5,689 bases of DNA from an uncultured Variovorax sp. (GCA_903872875.1 CAIQMJ010000835.1:1-5689); one strand, 5' to 3'; positions 1-5,473 are shown, counted from the stretch's first letter. Notes: generated by a model not told the origin, from the letters alone. Numbers and translations are program-made.

Positions 1-1151
1 CCTGGCATCCGGCCCGCCACCGGGTGGATCGCGTACTTCACCGTGATGCCCTTGTCGGTGAGCTTCTGCGCGAGTTCCTTCACGGCATGCTGCGCGCGAG
101 CCACCGCCAGGCCGTAGCCCGGCACGATCACCACGGTCTCGGCATTGCCCAGCACGAAGGCGGCGTCGTCGGCGCTGCCGCTCTTCACCGGGCGCTGCTC
201 CTTCGCAGCGCCGCCGGCCGTGACCGCCTCGCCGCCGAAACCGCCGAGGATCACGTTGAAGAAGCTGCGGTTCATCGCCTTGCACATGATGTAGCTCAGG
301 ATCGCGCCCGAGCTGCCCACCAGGCTGCCGGCGATGATCAGCATCGCGTTGTTCAGGCTGAAGCCGATGCCCGCGGCCGCCCAGCCCGAGTAGCTGTTGA
401 GCATCGACACCACCACCGGCATGTCGGCACCGCCGATCGGGATGATGATCAGCACGCCCATCACGAAGGCCAGTGCCAGCATCGCGAAGAAGGCCACCCA
501 GCTCTCGGTCGCGACGAACGCCAAACCGAGCGCGATGGTCAACAGTCCGAGCACCAGGTTCAGCATGTGCTGGCCCTTGAATTGCACCGGCGCGCCCTGG
601 AACAGGCGGAACCTGTACTTGCCCGACAGCTTGCCGAAGGCGATGACCGAGCCGCTGAACGTGATCGCGCCGATGGCCGCGCCCAGGAACAGTTCGAGCC
701 GGTTGCCGCCCGGGATCGGCTCGCGCAGCAGGCCGCGCACGACGGCCGTTCCGTTGGTCACCAGCAGGTCCTGCGGCACGGCGGTGATGCCGAAGGCCCA
801 GGGCTCGGCGACAGCGGCGATGGCGATGAAGACTGCCGCCAGACCGATCATGCTGTGCATGAAGGCGACCAGCTCGGGCATCTTGGTCATCTCGACCTTG
901 TTGGCCATGAAGGCGCCGATGCCGCCGCCCACCACCAGCGCACCGAGCACCCAGCCGATGCCGCCGGCGAAGTCGACGCGTAGCGCCTGCGTCTGCCCGT
1001 GGATCAGCGCGATCGTGGTCAGCACGGCGATCGCCATGCCGCTCATGCCGAACACGTTGCCGCGGATCGAGGTGGTCGGATGGCTCAGGCCCTTCAAGGC
1101 CTGGATGAAGCAGACGCTGGCGACCAGGTACAGCAGCGTGACGAGGTTCAT
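1..1151 (-). CDS. pntB: NAD(P) transhydrogenase subunit beta (PntB), C-terminus cut by window edge
   Basis: Membrane and NADP(H)-binding subunit of the proton-translocating transhydrogenase of the inner membrane (NADH + NADP+ to NAD+ + NADPH, driven by proton entry). 383 full codons are present. Family members are about 460 residues, so roughly 80 residues, the rest of the NADP(H) domain, lie outside the window. The N-terminal part (about residues 1-260) is a run of hydrophobic segments. It includes the sequence MPELVAFMHSMIG at 91-103, whose His99 aligns with the proton-channel His91 of E. coli PntB. A linker rich in small residues follows, then the start of the Rossmann-like domain III, with PGYGLAVARAQ at 344-354 and HPVAGRMP at 376-383, both hallmarks of the NADP site. 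The start is the ATG read from 1151, two bases after the pntAB stop. The Shine-Dalgarno is weak (AGGGAG about 13 bases upstream), which suggests translational coupling to pntAB. Confidence 0.96.
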   Translation of the reverse strand, partial: MNLVTLLYLVASVCFIQALKGLSHPTTSIRGNVFGMSGMAIAVLTTIALIHGQTQALRVDFAGGIGWVLGALVVGGGIGAFMANKVEMTKMPELVAFMHSMIGLAAVFIAIAAVAEPWAFGITAVPQDLLVTNGTAVVRGLLREPIPGGNRLELFLGAAIGAITFSGSVIAFGKLSGKYRFRLFQGAPVQFKGQHMLNLVLGLLTIALGLAFVATESWVAFFAMLALAFVMGVLIIIPIGGADMPVVVSMLNSYSGWAAAGIGFSLNNAMLIIAGSLVGSSGAILSYIMCKAMNRSFFNVILGGFGGEAVTAGGAAKEQRPVKSGSADDAAFVLGNAETVVIVPGYGLAVARAQHAVKELAQKLTDKGITVKYAIHPVAGRMP

Positions 1152-1153
1152 GC

Positions 1154-1504
1154 TCACTTGGCGGCTCCCTCGGTACCGGAAGCCGCGGAAGCGGCAGGGG
1201 CTGCAGGCGCCTTGCGCTCCTTCTTCCTGAACATCTCCAGCATGCGCCGGGTGACCAGGAAGCCGCCGAACACGTTGACCGCGGCCAGCGCCACGGCGAG
1301 CACGCCCATGGTCTTGCCCAGCGAGGTGGTGGTGAGCGCGGCGGCGAGCATCGCGCCGACGATGACGATCGCCGAGATCGCGTTGGTCACGGCCATCAGC
1401 GGCGTGTGCAGCGCCGGCGTGACGGTCCAGACCACGTGGTAGCCCACGTAGATGGCCAGCACGAAGATGATCAGGTTGATGACGGTGTGGCTGACGATTT
1501 CCAT
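1154..1504 (-). CDS. pntAB: NAD(P) transhydrogenase small membrane subunit alpha-2 (PntAB)
   Basis: 116-residue membrane subunit equal to the C-terminal membrane part of the fused E. coli PntA. With PntB it forms the proton channel. Three hydrophobic helices are visible at about residues 6-28, 39-58 and 64-86, followed by a basic segment (MFRKKERK, 91-98) and an Ala/Pro-rich tail to residue 116. The sequence around 27-41 (TVTPALHTPLMAVTN) is characteristic of this subunit. An upstream in-frame ATG at 1552 would add 16 Arg/Glu/Gln-rich residues. I chose the ATG at 1504 because it opens directly into the hydrophobic helix, starts MEIV as in the family, and has a strong GAGGAG nine bases upstream. 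It lies between pntAA (59-bp gap) and pntB (2-bp gap), clearly in one operon. Confidence 0.95.
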   Translation of the reverse strand: MEIVSHTVINLIIFVLAIYVGYHVVWTVTPALHTPLMAVTNAISAIVIVGAMLAAALTTTSLGKTMGVLAVALAAVNVFGGFLVTRRMLEMFRKKERKAPAAPAASAASGTEGAAK

Positions 1505-1513
1505 GGCGTTGTG

Positions 1514-1519
1514 CTCCTC
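1514..1519 (-). promoter_or_regulatory. Ribosome binding site that fixes the pntAB start
   Basis: On the minus strand this reads GAGGAG, nine bases before the ATG at 1504. It lies inside the longer reading frame that begins at 1552, so it argues for the shorter start. Confidence 0.75.
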
Positions 1520-1526
1520 GCTCCTG

Positions 1527-1546
1527 CGTTGTCGTTCTCGTTGTCG
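1527..1546. repeat. Short direct repeat in the pntAA-pntAB gap
   Basis: CGTTGTCG occurs at 1527-1534 and again at 1539-1546, offset 12 bp. The transcript across this gap is purine- and A/C-rich (the repeat reads CGACAACG there), with no strong hairpin. It probably acts as an unstructured leader for pntAB. No function is shown. Confidence 0.4.
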
Positions 1547-1563
1547 CCTCAAGGCTTCTGCTT

Positions 1564-2706
1564 CTACTTGCGCGTGACCTGTCCGTCTTGCGCCATGCGG
1601 CAGGCGGCGACGATGTCGTCCTCCAGATCGATCTTCAGGCCGGCATCCTTCACGAGGATCAGCTTGAGGAAGTCGAGCACGTTGCGCGCATAGAGCGCCG
1701 ATGCATCGGCGGCCACCCGCGCGGCGAGATTGGTCTCGCCGACGATCGTCACGCCGTGCTTCACCACGGTCCTGTCGGGCTCCGACAGCGGGCAGTTGCC
1801 CCCCGTCATGCCGCCGTTGGCGTCCGCGCCCTTGCCGGCCGCGATGTCGACGATCACCGAGCCGGGCTTCATCGACCGGACCATGTCTTCCGTGATGAGC
1901 GTGGGGGCTGCGCGGCCCGGGATCAGTGCGGTGCTGATGACCACGTCGGCCAGCGCCACGCGCTTGGCGACCTCGACCTGCTGGCGCGCCAGCCAGCTCG
2001 GTGGCATCGGCCGCGCGTAGCCGCCGACACCGACCGCAGCCTCCTTCTCCTCATCGGTGTCGTAGGAAACCTCGATGAACTTGCCGCCCAGCGATTCGAC
2101 CTGCTCCTTGACGCTCGGGCGCACGTCGCTCGCCTCGATGACCGCACCCAGCCGCTTGGCGGTGGCGATGGCCTGAAGGCCCGCAACGCCCACACCGAGG
2201 ACGACGACGCGCGCGGCCTTCACGGTGCCGGCGGCAGTCATGAGCATCGGGAAGAAGCGCTGGTACGCGTCGGCCGCGATCATCACGGCCTTGTAGCCGG
2301 CGATGTTGGCCTGCGAGGAGAGCACGTCCATGCTCTGGGCGCGCGTGGTGCGCGGGGCGGCCTCCAGGGCAAAGGCGGTGAGGCCAGCATCCGCCAGGCG
2401 CTGCAGGCCAGTGGCATCGAACGGGTTGAGCATGCCGACGACGACTGTACCGGGCTGCATCAGCGCAGCTTCGGCGGCGTCGGGGGCGCGCACCTTGAGC
2501 ACGATCTGCACGCCGAAGGCGCCAACGCGATCGGTGATGCGGGCACCGGCCGCTTCGTAGGCCGCATCGGTCACGCTCGCCGCCAGACCGGCGCTCGCCT
2601 GAACGCGGATCTCGTGGCCCTGCGCCACCAGTTTCTTCACGGTTTCCGGCGTCGCGGCCACGCGGGTTTCGCCTGCCATCGTCTCGGCGGGTACGCCTAT
2701 CTGCAT
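1564..2706 (-). CDS. pntAA: NAD(P) transhydrogenase subunit alpha-1, NAD(H)-binding (PntAA)
   Basis: Soluble NAD(H)-binding domain I of the transhydrogenase, 380 residues, which fits the separate alpha-1 subunit of three-subunit enzymes (for example Rhodospirillum rubrum). It passes hydride from NADH to NADP+ on PntB. Domain features: an alanine-dehydrogenase-like N-terminus (IGVPAET at 3-9); the mobile RAQ segment, TRAQSMDVLSSQANIAGYKA at 121-140; the Rossmann glycine motif GVGVAG at 171-176; the acidic strand end EASDVR at 191-196; and the TALIPGRAAPTLIT loop at 259-272. The sequence ends in a soluble tail (VTRK, TAG) with no membrane helices, because those are encoded separately by pntAB. 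An ATG at 2724 would add six residues but overlaps the GAGGAG sequence. The ATG at 2706, five bases after GAGGAG and starting MQIGVP as in the family, is preferred. Confidence 0.96.
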   Translation of the reverse strand: MQIGVPAETMAGETRVAATPETVKKLVAQGHEIRVQASAGLAASVTDAAYEAAGARITDRVGAFGVQIVLKVRAPDAAEAALMQPGTVVVGMLNPFDATGLQRLADAGLTAFALEAAPRTTRAQSMDVLSSQANIAGYKAVMIAADAYQRFFPMLMTAAGTVKAARVVVLGVGVAGLQAIATAKRLGAVIEASDVRPSVKEQVESLGGKFIEVSYDTDEEKEAAVGVGGYARPMPPSWLARQQVEVAKRVALADVVISTALIPGRAAPTLITEDMVRSMKPGSVIVDIAAGKGADANGGMTGGNCPLSEPDRTVVKHGVTIVGETNLAARVAADASALYARNVLDFLKLILVKDAGLKIDLEDDIVAACRMAQDGQVTRK

Positions 2707-2711
2707 GGTGT

Positions 2712-2717
2712 CTCCTC
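2712..2717 (-). promoter_or_regulatory. Ribosome binding site of pntAA
   Basis: On the minus strand this reads GAGGAG, five bases from the ATG at 2706. It overlaps the codons that follow the alternative ATG at 2724, which makes the shorter start more likely. Confidence 0.7.
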
Positions 2718-2719
2718 GC

Positions 2720-2729
2720 AACAATTGTT
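2720..2729. repeat. Perfect 10-bp palindrome AACAATTGTT before pntAA
   Basis: AACAATTGTT is its own reverse complement and sits two bases upstream of the pntAA Shine-Dalgarno. With no loop it is a poor RNA hairpin but could bind a dimeric DNA-binding protein. It stands out as AT-rich in GC-rich surroundings. An operator role is inference only. Confidence 0.35.
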
Positions 2730-2792
2730 ATTTGGATGTGCGCGCGGAGCTTACCCGAAGACCCCGGAATGGCTGTCGCATCCGTTTCGTCC

Positions 2793-2820
2793 AGTTAATT
2801 AGATTTATTCACTATTGCAA
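2793..2820. promoter_or_regulatory. AT-rich island in the pntAA / response-regulator divergent region
   Basis: 22 of 28 bases are A or T in an otherwise GC-rich region between divergent genes, so this is the likeliest site for the pntAA promoter. On the minus strand it holds a -35-like TTGCAA (2820-2815) and a -10-like TCTAAT (2803-2798). These two are only 11 bases apart, so they do not form one standard sigma-70 promoter. Exact promoter elements are not resolved. The leader from here to pntAA would be about 90 bases. Confidence 0.4.
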
Positions 2821-2837
2821 ATCGGATCCCGTGCTTT

Positions 2838-2857
2838 AGTTGACATTGACAGCAACT
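2838..2857. repeat. Inverted repeat AGTTG-N10-CAACT containing tandem TTGACA
   Basis: The arms AGTTG (2838-2842) and CAACT (2853-2857) are exact inverted copies. Between and overlapping them TTGACA occurs twice back to back (2840-2845 and 2846-2851). CAACTG recurs exactly 20 bp downstream (2853-2858 and 2873-2878). The spacing by about two helical turns suggests a protein binding site on one DNA face. TTGACA could also be a -35 element, but no good -10 lies 16-18 bases after either copy. Confidence 0.35.
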
Positions 2858-2864
2858 GGGGCTC

Positions 2865-2880
2865 TGGCCCTCCAACTGCA
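2865..2880 (+). promoter_or_regulatory. Possible sigma-54 (RpoN) -24/-12 promoter for the response regulator gene
   Basis: TGGCCC-TCCAA-CTGCA resembles the RpoN consensus TGGCAC-N5-TTGCA. The essential GG (2866-2867) and GC (2878-2879) dinucleotides are spaced exactly 12 bases apart. Two of the consensus bases differ (A to C, T to C). The start of transcription would fall near 2890, about 35 bases before the ATG at 2926. No conventional sigma-70 promoter was found in the same stretch. Chance matches are possible. Confidence 0.35.
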
Positions 2881-2925
2881 CGCTACCTAGACTCAACCCG
2901 CTGAACAACACGGAAAGGGAAGGTC

Positions 2926-3657
2926 ATGCGCATAGCCATACTTGACGACAAGCCGATCCAGCTCGAATGGACGCGCCAGTCGCTGGACGCCATCGGACAT
3001 GAATGCCATTGTTTCGCGGACGGTCGCAGCCTCTTGCGCGAGCTCAAGCTCCAGAGCTACGACCTGCTGGTACTCGACTGGAATCTGGCCGACGTCCAGG
3101 GGCAAACGGTCGTGAAGTGGATTCGCAACGATCTGAACAGCCGTCTGCCGATCATGATTGCCACCAGCCGCACCGAAAGGCCGCACATGGTGGAAGCACT
3201 CGAAGCCGGTGCCGACGACTTCCTGGTTCGGCCGGCAGCGGTCGGCGAATTCGAAGCACGCGTCAGCGCCCTGCTGCGCCGTGCCTACCCCGCACAGCAG
3301 GAAGTCGAACTGGTGCTCGGCGCCTATCACTTCCATCCTCGTTCGCGCACGCTGCGCATCGCCGGCGCCCCGGTCGATCTCAAGCATCGCGAGTACGAAC
3401 TCGCGCACTTCCTGTTTCGCAACATCGGACGCCTGCTGTCGCGCGAGCACCTGCGCGAAGCGGTCTGGGGCCCGAGCAACGACTCGCCATCGCGCTCCCT
3501 CGACACGCACGTTTCGCGCTTGCGCAACAAGCTCGATCTGCGGCCGACCAACGGCTTTCTGCTGTCCGCGATCTACGGCCTGGGGTATCGGCTGGAGGCT
3601 CTCGACCACGGCATGCTGGCAGCGCTGAACGACCCCTTGGCCGCCAGCGCCGCATAG
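2926..3657 (+). CDS. OmpR/PhoB-type response regulator transcription factor, atypical receiver, no adjacent kinase
   Basis: 243-residue two-domain regulator expected to act in the cytoplasm as a DNA-binding transcription factor. The receiver domain (about 1-118) has the acidic pair Asp7-Asp8, the phospho-acceptor Asp51 in LLVLDWNLAD, the switch Thr80 in IMIATSR, and Phe99. The near-invariant lysine that normally precedes Pro in this motif (DYxxKP) is Arg102 (DDFLVRP, codon CGG at 3229-3231). The C-terminal winged helix (about 128-223) has the recognition-helix pattern SLDTHVSRLRNKL at 191-203 and the wing IYGLGYRL at 216-223. About 20 less conserved residues follow. The ATG at 2926 is preceded by AAAGGGA with a five-base gap. 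No histidine kinase is encoded in the window, so it is an orphan here. It is divergent from the pnt operon, making pnt a possible target. The signal and regulon cannot be read from sequence. Confidence 0.93.
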   Translation: MRIAILDDKPIQLEWTRQSLDAIGHECHCFADGRSLLRELKLQSYDLLVLDWNLADVQGQTVVKWIRNDLNSRLPIMIATSRTERPHMVEALEAGADDFLVRPAAVGEFEARVSALLRRAYPAQQEVELVLGAYHFHPRSRTLRIAGAPVDLKHREYELAHFLFRNIGRLLSREHLREAVWGPSNDSPSRSLDTHVSRLRNKLDLRPTNGFLLSAIYGLGYRLEALDHGMLAALNDPLAASAA

Positions 3658-3680
3658 TCCGCCCGCCGATCGGGGCGCGC

Positions 3681-3696
3681 TACAGTCACTCGACTG
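3681..3696 (+). promoter_or_regulatory. Candidate -10 and small inverted repeat before nudJ
   Basis: TACAGT (3681-3686) matches four of six bases of the sigma-70 -10 and would start transcription near 3693, about 24 bases before the nudJ ATG. No convincing -35 is seen. CAGTC (3683-3687) and GACTG (3692-3696) form an inverted repeat with a four-base gap across the expected start point. The gene may instead be read through from the response regulator, whose stop is 59 bp upstream. Confidence 0.3.
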
Positions 3697-3716
3697 CCCA
3701 CGAAAAAGGAAAGCGC

Positions 3717-4229
3717 ATGCGCCGATGGAAGCCCAATGTCACTGTCGCCGCGGTGATCCAGCGCGACGGGCGTTTTCTGCTGGTCGAGGAGCACACCGCC
3801 GCCGGACTGCGGCTCAACACGCCGGCCGGCCATCTGGAAGCAGGCGAGTCGCCCGTCGAGGGCTGCGCACGCGAAGCACTTGAAGAAACCGCACACCATT
3901 TCGTGCCGACGGCCCTGTTGGGCATCTACATGGCCCGCTTCCAGCGGCCGACCGATGCGGCGATCACTGCCGAAGACGCCCAGGCCGCCGACGTCACCTA
4001 CCTTCGAATGGCCTTTGCAGGAACGCTGGGTGCCTTTGAACCCGACCGAGCACTCGACGAAGGCATCGTGCGCACGGTCTGGATGACACCCGACGAAATC
4101 CGTGCCAGCGTCGACCGGCATCGCAGCCCGCTGCTGCTCCAGTGCATCGAGGACTACCTGGCAGGCCAGCGATACCCGCTGGATCTGATCCACGTCGACC
4201 CGTCGGTGAAGACACCCACCGCGCCTTGA
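3717..4229 (+). CDS. nudJ: Nudix hydrolase, NudJ (YmfB)-type phosphatase
   Basis: 170-residue cytoplasmic Nudix enzyme. E. coli NudJ is known to act on nucleoside tri- and diphosphates and on the thiamine precursor HMP-pyrophosphate, releasing phosphate. The same activity here is inferred. The Nudix box runs from Gly38 (GHLEAGE, 38-44) through the metal-binding core REALEE at 52-57. The usual glycine two residues after EE is Ala59 and the next residue is His60. Family-specific matches to NudJ as I recall it are the N-terminal KPNVTVA (5-11), RLNTPAGHLEAGE (32-44), the RSPLL segment (136-140) and GQRYPLDLI (150-158). At 170 residues it is somewhat longer than E. coli NudJ (about 153), with a loop rich in Ala/Asp near 78-92. 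The ATG at 3717 follows AAGGAA. In E. coli nudJ also neighbours mnmA, but in the same direction; here the two genes converge with 15 bp between their stops. Confidence 0.85.
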   Translation: MRRWKPNVTVAAVIQRDGRFLLVEEHTAAGLRLNTPAGHLEAGESPVEGCAREALEETAHHFVPTALLGIYMARFQRPTDAAITAEDAQAADVTYLRMAFAGTLGAFEPDRALDEGIVRTVWMTPDEIRASVDRHRSPLLLQCIEDYLAGQRYPLDLIHVDPSVKTPTAP

Positions 4230-4246
4230 AAGCGCCGGAGCGCCTC
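4229..4246 (-). terminator. Weak hairpin after mnmA, possible terminator
   Basis: On the minus strand, GCGC-TCCG-GCGC (4243-4232) forms a stem closed by C-G around a TCCG loop, which is of the very stable UNCG class. G-U and A-U pairs can extend it by three. It begins within the mnmA stop codon and is followed by only TTTC, so the U-tract is short and partly used in the stem. It lies in the 15-bp gap between the convergent genes nudJ and mnmA and could limit read-through. The case is weak because of the poor T-run. Confidence 0.35.
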
Positions 4247-5363
4247 AGATTGCGCTGATCGCGCCGGAAATAACGCCGCCGCCCAGGCAAACCTCGCCGT
4301 CGTACAGGACCGCCGATTGGCCCGGAGTGACGGCCCATTGCGGGTCGGCGAAATCCAGCCGGAAGGCCTCGCCCGCACCGCCATCGAGGCGACATGGCGC
4401 ATCGGCCTGGCGATAGCGGGTCTTGGCGCCGCACTCGACCAACGCCGGCGCCTCGCCCGCAACCCAACTCGCGTCGTCGGCGGTCAGCCCCGAGGACAGC
4501 AGCCATGGATGGTCGTGGCCCTGCACGACCCACAGCGTGTTGCTTGGCATGTCCTTGCGCGCCACGAACCAAGGCGAATGATCACCCGCGCCCCGCTGCG
4601 CGCCCCTGGCCTTGATGCCACCGATGCCGAGGCCCTGGCGCTGGCCCAGCGTGTAGAAGCTCAGGCCCTGGTGCTGGCCCAGCGTGCGGCCGCGCTCGTC
4701 CTTGATCGGCCCCGGCTCCTTGGAGATGTAGCGGTTCAGGAATTCGCGGAAGGGCCGCTCGCCGATGAAGCAGATACCCGTCGAATCCTTCTTCTTGGCA
4801 TTGGGCAAGCCGATCTCGTCGGCGATGCGTCGCACCTCCGTCTTGTGCAGTTCGCCGACCGGGAACAGCGTCTTCGACAACTGCGCCTGGTTCAGGCGGT
4901 GCAGGAAGTAGCTCTGGTCCTTGGCCGGATCGAGGCCCTTGAGCAGTTCGTGCCGGCCGGTAGCTTCGTTCAGGCGCACACGGGCGTAATGGCCGGTGGC
5001 GATCTTCTCGGCGCCCAGGCGCATCGCATGGTCAAGGAAGGCCTTGAACTTGATCTCGGCGTTGCACAGCACGTCCGGGTTGGGCGTGCGGCCGGCCTGG
5101 TATTCGCGCAGGAATTCGGCGAACACCCGGTCCTTGTAGTCGGCCGCGAAATTGACGTGCTCGATCTCGATGCCCAGCACGTCGGCCACGCTGGCGGCAT
5201 CGACGAAGTCGATGTTCGACGAGCAGTACTCGCTGTCGTCGTCGTCTTCCCAGTTCTTCATGAAGATGCCGACCACCTCGTGGCCCTGCTGCTTGAGCAG
5301 GTGCGCGGTGACGGCAGAGTCGACCCCGCCGCTCAGGCCGACCACGATGCGCTGCTTTTTCAT
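4245..5363 (-). CDS. mnmA: tRNA-specific 2-thiouridylase MnmA
   Basis: 372-residue cytoplasmic enzyme that adenylates C2 of the wobble uridine (U34) of tRNA-Lys, -Glu and -Gln and replaces the oxygen with sulfur delivered by a persulfide relay (IscS and Tus proteins in E. coli). The N-terminal PP-loop ATPase motif is SGGVDSA at 11-17. The first catalytic cysteine is Cys100 in TPNPDVLCN (93-101), and the second is Cys198 in DSTGICFIGERPFREFL (193-209). KDQSYFL at 148-154 and the C-terminal TPGQSAVLYDGEVCLGGG (346-363) are family signatures. The length matches the family (about 365-380). The reading frame is open to 5471, but the upstream part is Pro/Arg-rich and unlike MnmA. The ATG at 5363 gives the standard MKKQRIVVGLSGG start. 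No clear Shine-Dalgarno precedes it. It is divergent from the lldD-like gene and convergent with nudJ. Confidence 0.97.
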   Translation of the reverse strand: MKKQRIVVGLSGGVDSAVTAHLLKQQGHEVVGIFMKNWEDDDDSEYCSSNIDFVDAASVADVLGIEIEHVNFAADYKDRVFAEFLREYQAGRTPNPDVLCNAEIKFKAFLDHAMRLGAEKIATGHYARVRLNEATGRHELLKGLDPAKDQSYFLHRLNQAQLSKTLFPVGELHKTEVRRIADEIGLPNAKKKDSTGICFIGERPFREFLNRYISKEPGPIKDERGRTLGQHQGLSFYTLGQRQGLGIGGIKARGAQRGAGDHSPWFVARKDMPSNTLWVVQGHDHPWLLSSGLTADDASWVAGEAPALVECGAKTRYRQADAPCRLDGGAGEAFRLDFADPQWAVTPGQSAVLYDGEVCLGGGVISGAISAI

Positions 5364-5371
5364 AGGTGGCG

Positions 5372-5377
5372 ATTGTC
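5372..5377 (-). promoter_or_regulatory. Candidate -10 of mnmA, close to the start codon
   Basis: On the minus strand this reads GACAAT, four of six matches to the sigma-70 -10, ending eight bases before the mnmA ATG. Transcription from it would begin only one or two bases before the ATG, giving an almost leaderless mRNA. That agrees with the lack of a Shine-Dalgarno. No good -35 is visible at the usual distance. Confidence 0.35.
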
Positions 5378-5442
5378 CCAGCCTCGGCCGGCCGTCGCCG
5401 GAATGCGGGAAATCGGCGGGACGGAAATGCGGCCGGGCCGGC

Positions 5443-5448
5443 CACAAT
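5443..5448 (+). promoter_or_regulatory. Candidate -10 of the lldD-like gene
   Basis: CACAAT matches four of six bases of the sigma-70 -10 and would start transcription near 5455, giving a leader of about 34 bases. A weak -35-like GGGACG lies at 5418-5423, with a long 19-base spacer. The rest of the 125-bp spacer (5364-5488) is GC-rich and carries two GGCCGGCC octamers at 5386-5393 and 5436-5443. I see no terminator or RNA gene in it. Confidence 0.35.
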
Positions 5449-5473
5449 CCAGGCCGTCCTGTCTCGATCACCC

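Noticed and set aside
24..1230. Long plus-strand reading frames across pntB (about 319 and 277 codons)
   Set aside because: They are antisense to pntB, which has clear family motifs. Their translations are His/Arg/Asp-rich or Ser/Pro/Met-rich with no recognisable domain, as expected for shadow frames in GC-rich DNA.
1588..2802. 404-codon plus-strand frame opposite pntAA
   Set aside because: It is the complementary-frame shadow of pntAA: low-complexity His/Arg/Gly/Asp content, no domain and no ribosome binding site, and it runs through the control region.
2840..2868. Standard sigma-70 promoter from the TTGACA at 2840 or 2846
   Set aside because: The -35 match is perfect, but at 16-18 bases downstream the sequence is GC-rich (TCTGGC, CCTCCA) with no usable -10.
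3661..3680. GC-rich inverted repeat after the response regulator stop as a terminator
   Set aside because: GCCC/GGGC and CCGATCGG can pair in alternative ways, but no T-run follows. Such repeats are expected in DNA of this composition.
3003..3716. N-terminal extension of the nudJ frame back into the response regulator
   Set aside because: The frame is open, but the translation is Arg/Ser/Pro-rich noise. The NudJ-like sequence begins at the ATG at 3717 with a good ribosome binding site, so this is not a fusion gene.
2893..4193. Minus-strand frames opposite the response regulator and nudJ (238 and 206 codons)
   Set aside because: Both opposing plus-strand genes have complete, motif-supported domains. 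The antisense frames have none.
5364..5471. Upstream extension of mnmA to an ATG at 5471
   Set aside because: The extra 36 residues are Pro/Arg/Gly-rich and not part of MnmA. They would overlap the probable promoter of the divergent gene.
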